Positions 1 to 9,921 of a stretch of 64,000 nucleotides of DNA are shown in pieces; position 1 is the stretch's first letter, and each line of letters starts with the position of its first letter. The notes beneath the pieces are model-generated. The model was given only the letters and a program-made list of their open reading frames with translations, searched no databases and was not told the origin of the DNA. The DNA is from Acanthamoeba lenticulata. Its lineage: Eukaryota; Discosea; Longamoebia; Acanthamoebidae. The position numbers and the translations under genes are program-made. The stretch is taken from contig NAVB01000156.1 in the NCBI GenBank assembly GCA_002179805.1, positions 30,366 to 94,365 on the forward strand. Direction: 5' to 3'.

Positions 1-1368
1 CCCTGCCCACGGTGAAGTAGTGAGCATTTCCGTTCACGACTGCTCGTGCTCAAGAACTGAGGCCAACATGAGGCCAAATACGGACCTTGCGTCCAAGACA
101 GCCGAGCCTACGCCCACGATGTGGTCGCCGGCGAGGAGGACCCGTGCGTTGCGCTCCCACAGGGCCATGTGGCCTTCGGTGTGGCCCGTGGCCTCGAGCA
201 CCTCCAGGTGCAGGCCGGCCGATGAGATGAGCACCTGCCCGTCCCGGACCACCACCTTGTCGAGCGCCGTCTCGATACGGCTCATGGTCTTCTCGTGGCA
301 GAGCAGCTTGGCCTTGGGGAAGAGACTGTGGACGAGGTCGAGGGCCTCGCAGTGGTCGTGGTGGTGGTGCGTGAGGAACACCATGACCTCCAGCTGGTCG
401 CCGGTCTCGGCCAACACGGGCAACAGGCGCCGCAGGACGGCCTCTGTCTGCGCGCGGCCGGCTGGCGAGGCGCCCGGGTCGACGATCACGCACTGGCCCT
501 CGCCTCGCACGACGACCTGGGCACACGAGGGTGGTGAGCTGTGAGGCTCCCCTTGTAGGCGAGAAACGAGAACATCGACAACGTTAGCGGCAACGTCGAT
601 GCGCGCGTACCAGGTTTGTGGTGGTGAACGGTCGCAGGGTGTTGGAGGGGATGGGCACGACGAACATGTGTGGCGCGTACTCGATGTCCAGAGCCACGCC
701 CAGGGGATGGCCGGTGGCAGCTTGCTTGATGCAATGCGCTACGAACTCTGTCGGACCAACGATCAAGCACAGCAGCAGCATCGGTCAACTACTTGTCGAC
801 GGCATGCTGGGCCTGAAGAGATGGTGCTCGCACCTTCAGTGGTCGGCAGAGCGTTGACCCATCGCAGCAGCTGCAGAGTGAGAGGCTCGAGGAGCCACTC
901 GCCTGCCTGAAAGCGTCGCAGCGCCTCCACGACCTGAGGTTGTCTCCAGGTCAGTGTTCCTTTCCCCCGCCCCTCAGGGCCCTCGCGCACCTCAATGGCC
1001 TGCATAGGTTCAGCACACTCGGCCAAAAGGCGCTCTGCAGCTGCACCCCGTACGTGCAAGCAGTGCTTGGCTCTACTCGTTCTGCACTTGATGTTTAACC
1101 TTCCAAGGCTGGATTTAAGAGGAGGAACGTACTGGCTTTCGATGAAGACAGGCAGGTCAAACGTGCCTAGGTGGATGGCTTCTTGAAGGTCGTGCCCACC
1201 CAGCTCCTCCTCGTCGGGCAAACGGGCAAAGGGCGCACAAGCATGACGCGAATCGGCGGTGCTCACGCGAGTTTGCATGTAAAGCAGCACTGTTTGTTTG
1301 GTTGGTTTCCCACCATCTGCAATGCTCAGGACGCCCCTCCCTCGCTGCCCCTCTCGGCTGCTCGCCAT
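1..1368 (-). CDS. Metallo-beta-lactamase-fold hydrolase, 3' end beyond the left edge
   Basis: Reading right to left, the protein starts near 1368. An N-terminal domain of about 180 residues is followed by a stretch reading IPSNTLRPFTTTNLV, an intron (about 602-515), then the MBL domain. Visible MBL motifs are THHHHDH (metal ligands), ATGHTEGH (third ligand region) and AGDHIVG (Asp/His ligand). The order of an N-terminal recognition-like domain, a PSNT..PF.TTNLV segment and an MBL domain matches a family seen in plants and protists; I know of no firmly established substrate. After GSAVLDA a GT donor is followed by an AG near position 4, so the last exon probably lies outside the window; the in-frame stop at 34-36 is then intronic. 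The upstream neighbour on the same strand (DSP) ends about 100 bp away. The N-terminal exon structure around 1265 is unresolved. Confidence 0.75.
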
Positions 1369-1469
1369 TTTCTTTTCTGTTTTCTTCCCGCATTTGCCTT
1401 GGTGAAGTTCCACGCTGAATAACAAAAAATAAAAATAAATAAAAATAAATAAAAATGCTTGTTGGACTG

Positions 1470-2045
1470 TCACTCCAGCCACTGTAGTTGACCCCACGAG
1501 CCCAGCTCGAGGGTGGTCTTGCCGTGCACCGCCTGCTCAAGCACGATCAGCTGGCGCAGAAAGCCGTCGTTGGGCATAATCACCCGCCGCTGGGTCTTGG
1601 TGTGGTGGAAGGCTTCCTTGAGGGTCATGCCGTGGTGCTTCACGAGCCACGACAGGACCACCGTAGCTGAGCGCGAGATGCCATATTCGCAGTGTACGAG
1701 CACTGCCGCCCCCTCTTCCCTGGCTTTGTCTATCCCCCCCCCCCCCAAAACCCCACCACAGCCCTTTGACCATGTGCCTTGGCAGAGCATAAGCGTGGTG
1801 GGTAGTGTACTTATAAAGTCGTGAGCTTGGTTGAAGTGTGCGGCAATGTCGGTGCCTCGTCGGTCGAGGATAGGGATGTGCGAGTAGGTGATGCCCTCCC
1901 ACTGGTTCCCTTCCCGCTCGGTCACGTTGAGGACGAACCGGATGTTGTGCGCCCGCAACACCTCAGGGTCTTGCGTCGAGAGCCTGCTGCTGAGGTAGAG
2001 AAAAGACTCAAGAATCACGCTGGGCGCCGTCTCGTCGTTCTCCAT
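1470..2045 (-). CDS. Dual-specificity protein phosphatase (DSP)
   Basis: This is a small, single-domain DSP. The catalytic P-loop reads HCEYGISRSAT, matching HC-x5-R-(S/T). The general-acid region is visible as ILDRRGTDI, about 35 residues upstream. The N-terminal part (SFLYLSSRLS, then RFVLNVT) is typical of the atypical DSP fold. One intron (about 1735-1815, containing a 13-base C run at 1737-1749) joins HDFI to REEGAAVLVHC in frame. I chose the Met at 2045 because family members begin close to the LYLSS motif; another Met at 2084 is in frame. Such enzymes remove phosphate from pTyr and pSer/pThr; no targeting or kinase-interaction domain is visible, so the substrate is unknown. The gene lies in a tight tandem row, about 100 bp from each neighbour. 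Confidence 0.85.
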   Translation of the reverse strand: MENDETAPSVILESFLYLSSRLSTQDPEVLRAHNIRFVLNVTEREGNQWEGITYSHIPILDRRGTDIAAHFNQAHDFISTLPTTLMLCQGTWSKGCGGVLGGGGIDKAREEGAAVLVHCEYGISRSATVVLSWLVKHHGMTLKEAFHHTKTQRRVIMPNDGFLRQLIVLEQAVHGKTTLELGSWGQLQWLE

Positions 2046-2148
2046 GAGGTCGTCACTAACAAGAAACAACAACCGGCCACACAAACAACCGTTTTTTCAC
2101 CTAAAGTGGACTTTGTGCGGTTCCGAGACCATCAACTTCATGACTGTC

Positions 2149-4384
2149 CTAGTAGAAGTAGCCCCAGGCAAAGGTCTCCTTGGCCTGCGCGGTGGGCACA
2201 ATGGGCTTGCGAGAGACGAGAGCCGCGGGTACGCGGCTGGGCGGGAGCGCGCGCGGCGTGCCGCTGAAGTGACACTCGCTGCACCGGCGATTGACCCGCC
2301 ACAACACCGCGCCACAGTTGCCACAGCAGGCCAGGCCGCTTCCGCGATTGGCATCCTCGCTGACTGCAGTCCCATGCGTGCATGTGCGCACAACGTTTAG
2401 CCCATCAGAGACCTCTTGTGGGCCATCATCAACCAGGTCCTTCTGCAAGGCCAAACGTACGCAGGTCGAGGTAGAGGTTCTTCCACTTTGCCTCTGGTTG
2501 CTCTGACGTGTCCCCAACCGTTGGGGCCCGAGCGGTGTAGGCTTCAGGGTGCGTGTGTCGGACGAGCTGCTTGTAGATGTGTTCGTCCTGTGCAATTTGG
2601 CTCCACTGCAACCACGCCACCACGAGTCAGCTCTCTGTGGAAACGTAGATAAAGTCTCGCGTGTCTGGCTCGCACCTGACGGCATGTGAAGTGGACGTTG
2701 GCGATGTCACGATGGCTGTGCAGGACGAAGGTGAAGATGTAGGCGATGACCTCTTCCGGGAGCTCTACAAAAGAGCGCAAAAGGAGCAATCATCACAAGA
2801 GCCAACAAGCAAGACTGACGTGGGCTTGAGGGAATACCCTGAAACAGGTTGCAATCGGCCCGATTGGCGGGGAGGCGCTGCTGGAGGGCCAGCGTGAGGG
2901 CGTGCACCATTTGGGCCACCTCGCGCAGCCGCCTGGCGTGCCTCTCCCCGAGATTGGTCCCGGCTTCCCTCTCGCGTGTCTGCTCGTCCATGAGTTTGTT
3001 GAGTTAAGAGGCAAGCGAGCGGCCATGATGACGATCCCGCGCGTACCCGCTCCTCTTCTCTGATCTTCTCCTCCCGTGCGGCGGTCTCGGCCGAGGACGG
3101 CCCGTCGTGCGTCGAGGCACTCGTGGCGCTGGTCCTTGAGACCTGTTGGTCCTTCTTCTTATCCTCTTTCTCCTCATGCTCCAGCTCGTCGAGCGAGAGC
3201 GGCTCGATCCGCCAGTAATTCCACGCATTCCAGTCGGAGGACGACTGGACGCGTTGCGAGCCGCCGGGCCGAGGCGCCGTCTTTGGCCGCAGACGCGCTT
3301 CGGCTTCCTCCTCTTGAAGCCGTGCGAGCGTGCCGCCCACGGCGGCCCCCTTGCGCTCGTGCGTCGGCGTGCGGGTCTGATGTTCCTCAGAGCGCTCGGG
3401 CACCGCCGCGGCCTCGTCCTGCTGGACGACGACGACCTCATGCGCGCCGCACACGGAGCAGGTCCTGCTGGCCGCCGGGTTGGCCGGGTAGGCGCAAACA
3501 TGGCACGCCCACTCCGTGCCGGCCACGTCCGAGACCGTGAGGGGAGCCTGCCCGCCAGCCCTGGCCGTGTCGTGAAGCACGCGAATGCATGTGCGGAGGC
3601 AGAAGAGGGCCTCTCGGTAGTTCAGCGACGTCTGGTACTGGGGCGAGGCCAGCATGGCGTGTGCTTTCTTGACGTCGGTGAACATCATGTTCTGTGTGGA
3701 GAGGAGGGTCGTGGCGTAGTACTGCCGCATGAGGACTTCGAGCACGTTGCACGCCACAGCAAAGTCCTTTGGACGCTCCAGCGCCTTGCCAATCTCGAGC
3801 AGCTCGTAGTCCTGTGCGTGAACGATGCGGGGCTTGAGCCAAGACTCCAACTCATGGCCAAGAAGAACAAGAAGGAGATGAAGACGAGAAAGGGGTGCCT
3901 TGGTGGGGAGGAATGTGTAGGTGACGGGCGCTACGTAGGCGCTGCTCTCGCGCGAGGTGGCGCTGATGAAGGAGGCCGAGCCACGACTGTCGTCCTGCTG
4001 CGACCAGCCGTACTCGCTCTTCTTCCATCGGCTCTGACCCACGACCGAATCCAGGGCGGCGCCAGCCCTGCTTGGCAAGGGCCTCCCTCAGTCTTGCCCG
4101 GTTCCTCTTTATGGTTCGGGAAGGGGGCAACTGCACATACGGTGCTGGGGCTCGAGCAGCCCCTAAAGAAGCGGGGCCTGTGGAAGCAGTAACGGAGGGA
4201 GAGGGCTGAGCCTGTCGTTGGGCAGCAGTGTTTGGCCACTGGTTACCGCCCGCCCATGCACCAAAAACTTGGGAGGAAGCTGACGTACCGTGGGGCGCAC
4301 AGCGTTCTGTTTGGCAAGGTCGCGCTCTCGCATCAAGCGCTCCCTCTCCTGTTGTTTCGCCAGGATGCGCTGCAGCCTGTCCAT
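2149..4384 (-). CDS. F-box protein with RanBP2-type zinc finger and C-terminal zinc ribbon
   Basis: The protein starts at MDRLQRILAKQQERER (4384), a charged helix. A helical region with KDFAVACNVLEVL follows, then a RanBP2-like finger (3435-3510) reading WACHVCAY....CSVCG; its loop has 11 residues instead of the usual 10. An acidic, low-complexity linker leads to an F-box (about 2690-2764) reading ELPEEVIAYIFTFVL, and then a helical stretch (YKQLVRH). The end carries a CxxC...CxxC ribbon (CGNC...CSEC, about 2245-2320) and the stop is at 2149. F-box proteins recruit substrates to SCF ubiquitin ligases through SKP1; RanBP2 fingers often bind ubiquitin or RNA. At least five introns are needed, and their exact joins are uncertain, so it remains possible that the finger and the F-box belong to two adjacent genes. 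The latter half is the better-supported part. Confidence 0.65.
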
Positions 4385-4842
4385 GATGCTTTGCTCCTTT
4401 TGCTCTTTTTGTTCGCCACCTCTTTTCTTTACTCTCCTTTTCTTCTTTTCTTTTTCGTATTCTTGGCTGAATGTGCACCAACGGCTGCCTCTGGGACATG
4501 GCAACTTGCTACCACGACGCCGCACTGGGCCAGCTGGAAGTGCCCCAGAGCACGTGCCAACGGCAGCCAACGGGATGAGTCTTCCTGCGACAGGTCTCTG
4601 AAGGAGGTGCCACTTGGGTGTGCTTCAATGCGCCAGCGGCTGTCCATGGGCAAGTGGATCTGCTATCATGCACCGCAAAAAGGCCAGTTGGAGGTGCTTC
4701 AGTGGGCCTTGGGCAGCCAATACACGACTCTGTCGTCGTTTTTGATTTGCTCCGGTGCACCCCACCGGTGGGCGAACACGTCAGCACCTAAAACAAAAAA
4801 CAAAAACAGTCATGTCTGCAGACGCCCTTCACTCCTTTCAAG
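4385..4842. other. Divergent intergenic region between the F-box gene and the monooxygenase
   Basis: These 458 bases separate two divergent start codons. They contain a decayed ankyrin-repeat relic (separate entry), a CCAAT pentamer at 4717-4721, a CACGTG core near 4551, and an A-rich stretch at 4790-4810 just before the monooxygenase start. I see no intact gene. Confidence 0.6.
4490..4740 (+). pseudogene. Relic of ankyrin repeats, broken by frameshifts
   Basis: Translating the plus strand while changing frame gives consecutive pieces of a recognisable ankyrin array. About 4493 reads WDMATCYHDAALGQLEVPQ. One frame over, about 4550 reads ARANGSQRDESSC. About 4619 reads VLQCASGCPWASGSA, and about 4664 reads CYHAPQKGQLEVLQWALGS. 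These correspond to the repeat consensus GHLEVLQWARANGCPWDE.TC, which is greatly expanded in Acanthamoeba and also common in amoeba-infecting giant viruses. At least three frame changes are needed and there is no start, so this is a decayed fragment, not a gene. The two copies of the GQLEV segment (4528-4548 and 4682-4702) are still 17/21 identical at the DNA level. It sits in the promoter region between two divergent genes. Confidence 0.7.
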
Positions 4843-6958
4843 ATGCTGTGGTGGGTAGTAGCTCTTGTGGCCACCGTGCTGGTCCTCTACTACTTCATTT
4901 GGAAGGATGCCGACCCGACGAGCCTCAAGCCGAGCGACTTCCCCTGGAATCCGCATAATCTTGGTACGTAAATGTGCATCTGGCCGGTTGCATCTCGCTG
5001 CCTCACGAAGTGAAACTGGTGTTGCAGACGAACCACGAGACGTGCCCGCACGAGAGAAGATTGCAATCGTGGGTGCCGGGTTTTGCGGGCTCGGCATCGC
5101 TGGCGCCTTCACTGTACGCCCCACTCCCTTCCCCTGCTCTCGAAGCCGCTTGTCTGTTGCTCCTCGTTAACGGCGGCCAACAATGGAGCACAGCGACACG
5201 GCATCCCCTACGAGATGCTGGAGATGGACAACGAGGTGGGCGGCAACTGGTATCACGGCGTGTACGAAACCGTGCACATCATCTCCAGCCGCAGGACCAC
5301 CGAGTACAAGGACTTTCCCATGCCGGCCGACTGGCCCGACTTCCCGTCGGCCGAGCAGGTGCTCACCTACCTCAGGTCCTATGCCGAGCACTACGGGCTC
5401 AGGTCCCACTGCAAGTTCAACACCGAAGGTGCGCGCCCGTCCCCAGCCGCGGCGTCCTCGAGGAGAACCCCTGACCGTTGTCCGTGCAGTGAAGCATGTG
5501 CGCCCGGTCGGTCAGGGCAAGGACACACGTACGTATCGGCCGGTCAAGATGATGATGCAGAAGAGGGAGGAGTCCTCATCGTGGCTGGGTGGTGTGCAAC
5601 ACAGACGGGTGGGAGGTGGAGTTGGCCGATGGCAGCAAGACCGTGTACAAGGGCGTCGTCATAGCCATCGGGCACCACTGGTCGCGCCGCATGCCGACCT
5701 ACGAGGGCATGGAGACCTTCACCGGCGAGGCCATCCACTCGAAGGACTACAAGAACCCGTCCCAGCTCAAGGGCAAGCGCGTGTTGGTCGTGGGCGGCGG
5801 CAATTCCGCTTGCGATATGTACGTATCAAGCATCGCTTTTTCGTGATACACAACCTCGAAGGCAGCAAGGTGGCTGATAATGATGATTTTCATCGTCGCC
5901 CTTTACACAGTGCTGTGGAGGCCGCGCGCTTTGGGGTGGCGTCGCACGTGAGCCACAGGCGCGGCTACTGGTTCCTCCCGCGCTCGATCATGGGCATCCC
6001 ATTCGGTGCGTTCTGCGCTTCCCGCGCTATCATTGCCCTATTGGGCACTCGACTGACTGACGGCCGGCCGGCGCCTATCTGCAGTGGACCTCATCAAGCC
6101 GTGGATGCCAATCTGGCTCCAACGGCTCGTCCTCCATTTGTTCCTTTATCTCAGCGTCGGGCCCTACGAAAGGTACCGTACCTAAAAAAAAATTAAAATC
6201 AAAAATATAAAGTGGTTAACAACTTCTGCCATCAGTTACGGCTTGCAGAAGCCCGACCACGCTATTTTCGAGCATCACCCGACGATCAACAGCGAGCTGC
6301 TGCACTACATCAAGCTTGGCCGCATCAAGCCACACTCGGACATTGCCAGCATCAAGGACGACACCGTCTGCTTTGTTGACGGCACATCGGAGCAGCTTGA
6401 TATGATTGTCTACGCCACCGGATACAACCTCGGTACGAACCGCCGCGCTTCCCCGTCGAAAAGAGACGAGCTCAAGGACTGACTTGAGGACCTCCACAAC
6501 GTCGTCGCAGCGTTCCCCATGCTCGACGAGAAAGTGCTGGCCTACAAGGACGGCGTGCCCCAGCTTGTCAGCGGGCTCATGGCGGAGGGCTACAAGCACC
6601 TCTACGTCTTTGGAATCACTCAAGTGCGCTACGGCGCCGGCCCGCTCATGTACGTTGCCCGCCGGCAGAACGAGATGGTGACACGTGGCTGATGAGCGCG
6701 ATAATAACGTGACGGACGTGCAGCACGGCTGGCGCGGAGAGCCTTGCGCAGCTCATCAAGGCGCAGAACCAGCTGAAACACCCCGCGTCAGACGTGCTCG
6801 GGGCGTTGGGGCTGGCCCGTAAGCCCAAGCGCGCGGCCAAGTCGGCCGACATCCTAGCCGACCCGCACGTGCTCTTCCTCAACACATTGGTGGCGCGCTG
6901 GTTCGCGCCTAAGCTGCCCTGGCTCGAGTCTTGGCTCACCCGCTTCGGCCGTCTTTGA
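4843..6958 (+). CDS. Flavin-containing monooxygenase, N-terminally membrane-anchored
   Basis: The start at 4843 gives MLWWVVALVATVLVLYYF, a single hydrophobic anchor. The FAD-binding motif GAGFCGLGIAGAF follows in exon 2, then an FMO-type segment with EVGGNWYHGVY. The NADPH-binding motif VVGGGNSACD lies near 5795-5820. The C-terminal half includes SIKDDTVCFVDGTSEQLDMIVYATGY-like FMO sequence, with the conserved ATGY at 6415-6425. The gene ends with a basic tail and stop at 6956-6958. Introns are short and several begin GTACGT or GTACGC (for example at 4964). Class B/FMO enzymes oxygenate soft nucleophiles (N or S) or ketones using NADPH, O2 and FAD. The total is about 500 residues, normal for the family. 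The membrane anchor suggests ER or vesicle localisation with a cytosolic active site; the substrate cannot be inferred. Confidence 0.88.
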
Positions 6959-7228
6959 ACAATTTCTGTTTCTTGGGTGGACGGGATTGTCTTCTTCTTT
7001 GTTGGCGCTCTTCGGCCCAACAAAAAGAGCGAATACGTCGTTGCCCTTCGCTTTCGCTCTTTCGTATTGATGCCATGATAAATCCAGGCACGCCTAATAT
7101 TGCAGCTGGGTCGTGACAGCAACGCCACCACCCCTCGCACGCCTTTTCTTTCTTACCTCGATCGCAGCAGCTGCACCACCCCCCTCAACCCAGCGCGGGA
7201 CTACGTAGTGGAGCGAGTGTGAGAAGAC

Positions 7229-9846
7229 ATGTCGGGACACGTGCAGGAGGAGTACCCTCTGGTGAGCGGCTATGGCGAGAACCGTTCCAAGTGGTTTTAC
7301 ATCGCGGCGATTGCGTTCGTGTGCTGGAACATCCTTCTCTTCTCTCTGGCAGTGGCTGCCATTGCCAAAGTGGTACATACACGATGCATGCCATCTTTGT
7401 TCTGCCGAGAATCCTCTGCGCCATGTTCGATTCCAATTAGTTTTTTATTTCTCTTATTTAAAAGAGTATTACGAAGAAGTGTGAAGTTGGTGGGCGAGCT
7501 TGTTGAGATGGCTTCGTTGACATGATCAACTCAACATCTTGTGCTGTGCACTCTACAGAACGACATTAAGGACCCCAAGATCCCACCACCGCCTCCCGCC
7601 TATCAGACCTCAACGGTCAGCACTTCTGTGACCATTCCCCAGGCACGCCTCTTTCTTCATCCTCTACATACTTGGGGCCACTTCATCCATCCTTACGACC
7701 GCTCTTTTTTTTTTCGCGTGATCTTGAGCAGATGAACGTCGTGTCCCTCACGCCCAAAGGCGACTCGATCAGGAACGGCGCTGGCACCACCATCATGTCC
7801 AAGAAAAACCTGGTCACGCCCTTTGCTCAGTCTAGCGTACGTCCCAAGCCGACTCCCAGCCCAGCCTAAGCCCTCAGCGACTGACTGTGACCGCGTGGTG
7901 CGGACGCGGGACCATCAGAACTTCAGGATTGCGCGGTTCATCGAGGAGTCCTCCCAGGACCACGTCATCGCCGTCTGGACCAACACCACCGGCACCTTTG
8001 CCTCGCTTGGCGCGCTCTCGCTCGGTGCGCGGCCTCTTCTTCTTCTTCGTCCCTTGCTCGTCCACCACTGCTCAACTCACGTCATCTTCACCTTCATCTT
8101 CAATATCATTATCATCTTTTTCGTTCATGTCACACAGACCAGCAGGTGGTGAACGTGTGGTACTCGGCGGTGGCGATGCCCTTCACCAGCTTCGAGGACC
8201 TCATCACGCTTTCCAGCGACCACTTTGTGGTCGTCGCCAACCGGACCGTGTGGGCCGGCACCGCGACCATCCGCCCCGGCGAGGCCTCCATCAGCAAGCT
8301 CGGCAGCGTACACATACATACCTTGCCCGACCCTTCTTGAGCGCTCTCTCTCTCTCTCTGGGCCTTGTGGGCTTGAGCTCACCCCAGTGGCCTTGGCCTT
8401 GGCCTGGGCGCGCAGGCTTCGATCCCGGGTGCGATTTCGTTTGACCACCGCCTGACGGCCCTCGGGACGACCTACTTCGTGGTGACCTACGACACGGGCC
8501 TGGTCGTCATCAACACGACCGACACCTTCCACTTTGGCGCCGTGGTGGGCAGCGTTGTGTGGGACATGGGCTCGGGCCTCCCCAAGGTCACCATCCTCAC
8601 GCCCTTTACCGCGGCAGGCTTCAAGTACGCACTCTCCGTCATCATCGCCACCACTATCGTCGTCATCGTCTTGTCGCCTTCTTGACACGCATTTTCTTTT
8701 CTTCTTCTTCTTCTTTCTGTTCAGGGCCAACTTCCGGGTTCACGACGCCTTTGCGCTGACCAACTCGACCTTTGTGCTGACCTACGGCGGCCAAAACGGG
8801 CAGCTGACCTGCATCTACGCCTCCCTCAACATGACCTCTGGCGAAATCTCAACCTCCCAGCCCGTCGTCCACCCCTGTACGGCCTCCACTTCCTTCTCCT
8901 CCTCTTCTTGTCATCATCATTGGCTCATACGTTGCCTATGCATGACCCCCATCCGCCAGCGATCAAGCCGGCGTACTATCTGGCGGCGGTCGGCCTTGAC
9001 GGCTCCACGGGCGTGATCCTCACCGTCGACGAGGCCAGCGGCTCCGCGCTCCGCGCCATCCGCATCCACCGCTCCATCAACAAGCTCAGCTGTACGCGCG
9101 CCCGCCCGCCCTCAAGGGCCCGACGCGTCCCATAATAACTGTTGGTGGTGTTGTTGGTGGTGGTGATGATGAACGCAGCGGTCGACTTTGGGGACGTGCT
9201 GACGATCGAGGACGGCATCGCGGACACGATCTACACGGACCAGTTCGCCAGCGGGGCGATCCGCTTCGTCGACGCGGCGCGCGTGTCGGCCAACAAGGTG
9301 GTCGTGGCGTGGGCCGACTACAGCAACATGGGCAACCTGACGACGGCCATCCTCACGGTGGACCAGGCCAACAACCTCCACGCGTCGCCGCTCTACGTGC
9401 TGGGCCAGGGCGTGTCGCTGGACCAGCTCTCCACCTACTCGGTGAGCGTCGCTGGCCTCTCGATCGACGCCTACGGTCAGGTGGGCGCCGTCATCGTCGA
9501 GCGCCGCCTGGGCACCAACGACGTCACGTCGGGCTCGGTCTCCCTCATCGAGGTCGCCCCCAAGGCCTTTGGCGTGGCCCTCGGCACGGCCTTCCCGGGC
9601 CAGTCTGCCAACGTCGTCGTGAGCGGGCCCCTCGACCTGCCCTCGGCCTGGCCCAACCTCAAGGTGGGCTTCCTCTACTACGGCCTCACCACCGGCGCGC
9701 TGGTCGCCGGCCCGGCCGTGGGCAGCGTCGACTCGGCCGTCAAGTACGTCACCCTCGACGACGGCTCCCTCGTGACTGTCGACTCGGCCGTCGGCGTGGC
9801 CATCAGCGCCCGCCAGCTCTACGTCTTCCCCTCCTACCAGGCCTAA
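7229..9846 (+). CDS. Orphan type II membrane protein with repetitive beta-rich ectodomain
   Basis: The start at 7229 gives a short polar N-terminus and then one hydrophobic segment (FYIAAIAFVCWNILLFSLAV, residues about 23-42). After it comes a proline-rich stretch containing PPPPPAY, then a long non-membrane region built from repeated units of roughly 50 residues. Typical repeat pieces are TYFVVTYDTG, FVLTYGGQNGQLT, VVVAWADYSN and VGAVIVERR. These resemble blades of a beta-propeller, but I recognise no family. Sequons (NTT, NRT, NTT, NST, NMT, NLT) are spread over the large part, which supports an extracellular or lumenal location. Up to nine exons are visible; the junction at 7643-7731 looks like a GC-AG intron (CAG|GCACGC...GAGCAG). 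The gene lies 270 bp downstream of the monooxygenase on the same strand. Function is unknown. Confidence 0.7.
8344..8359. repeat. (CT)8 microsatellite inside an intron
   Basis: A run of eight CT units lies in an intron of the orphan membrane protein gene, upstream of the acceptor, where it serves as a polypyrimidine tract. Confidence 0.9.
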
Positions 9847-9921
9847 TGACCTTCCTTCTCCTCCTCCTCTTCCTCCCTTTTCCTCTCCCTTGTTCATGAG
9901 CCATTCGGCCTTTCCTTGTGT

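Noticed and set aside
1737..1749. C run, considered as a frameshift site
   Set aside because: It falls inside an intron of the DSP gene between a good donor and acceptor.
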